This document shows, piece by piece, positions 63,535-64,000 of a stretch of DNA of 64,000 bases. The stretch lies in the NCBI RefSeq assembly GCF_000972845.2, contig NC_040022.1:6044979-6108978 (forward strand). Reading direction: 5' to 3'. Under the pieces are notes generated by a model. The model was not told where the DNA came from. It worked only from the letters and a program-made list of their open reading frames with translations, and made no database searches. The DNA comes from Larimichthys crocea. Taxonomy: Eukaryota; Chordata; Actinopteri; Sciaenidae. The number at the start of each line of letters is the position of its first letter. Positions within the stretch are counted from its first letter, which is position 1. A program made the translations under genes and the position numbers.

Positions 63535-64000
63535 TTAAAGGTCCAGTGTGTAAGATTCAGGCTTTATTTACAGAATAAAGCAGAAATGGAATATAATATA
63601 ATTACCTGTAAATAAAGATCATGATGTTTTGTGCCCCTGATTTTAAATCAGACACCACAGGTCCACCATGGTAAACTACCCCGTTATATAACCCAACGCA
63701 GTCGTAACATCACGCAGTAGACATCCTTCCAAACAACTCACACAATCACGTAACCACAGATGGAGGAACATCTGGAAGAGGTTAAGCTTATCACCTCGAT
63801 TACTGACCGTAAACAAAGTTCAGGTATTTTCCCCATATCTGAGTATAATTCTCCACCTGGTTAATGAGAGACAATTTGCCCATATGGTGCTACAGTCCCA
63901 AGTCGACCGAACCATACGTTCACTGCGATGCAAATCGGCACACTCTCTCTTATTTACAAACAAGGATTTTTCTACCCAGCATAAGTCTGTAAGAATCCAA
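63535..64000 (+). mobile_element. TTAA-type element, left part, cut by the window end
   Basis: The sequence ttaaaggtccagtgtgtaag from about 63535 is the characteristic start of a widespread teleost DNA element whose ends carry TTAA, the piggyBac-type target. The following 'cagaaatggaatataatat' and 'acctgtaaataaagatc' fit the same family. The right end, expected as ctggacctttaa, is beyond the window. No transposase frame is visible in this part. Confidence 0.6.

Overview
The window looks like nuclear DNA from a teleost fish, probably a spiny-rayed (percomorph) one. The evidence is the mixture of repeats typical of those genomes: tRNA-derived SINEs, several non-autonomous hAT elements, a TG...CA solo LTR, the start of a TTAA-type element, and many (CA)n and (TA)n microsatellites in AT-rich single-copy DNA. 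I found no protein-coding exon, tRNA, rRNA, snRNA or CRISPR array that I can name. The open frames present are short (at most 240 codons), have no recognisable domain, and are mostly what chance would give in 64 kb. The region is best read as an intergenic desert or the inside of a very large intron.

Layout. 1-4.3 kb: a TE end, a forward SINE (1069-1362), a CA microsatellite, and a reverse SINE with a 13-bp target-site duplication (4035-4269). 4.3-11.3 kb: mostly unique sequence with a perfect 14-bp hairpin (8155-8187), a decayed TE piece (about 8296-8575) and a retroposon tail (about 9085-9330). 11.3-12.1 kb: hAT element 1, with a CpG-rich core. 12-21 kb: unique sequence with a 47-base G run (14688-14734), a small GC-rich element (17390-17539) and scattered old repeats. 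21.8-31 kb: three hAT elements with exact 8-bp duplications (21791-22334, 24953-26115, 30322-30975); the middle one keeps a broken N-terminal piece of transposase. 31-42.6 kb: unique sequence with microsatellites. 42.7-44.3 kb: a very large, nearly perfect inverted repeat with arms of about 690-700 bp around a (TA)n-flanked spacer, abutting a 10-base N gap. 44.3-62.3 kb: unique sequence plus a 681-bp solo LTR (49493-50173) with a 5-bp duplication. 62.4-64 kb: a fifth hAT element (62374-63478), then a TTAA-type element running off the window.

The most noteworthy structure is the inverted repeat at 42.7-44.3 kb. Its arms differ almost only by one- to few-base insertions and deletions, often in homopolymers, and one arm begins exactly at an N gap. 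That pattern suggests a long-read or gap-filling artefact as much as a real palindrome. The second theme is five independent hAT insertions, four with clean exact 8-bp target duplications and one with a slightly displaced copy. No gene system or pathway can be reconstructed here.
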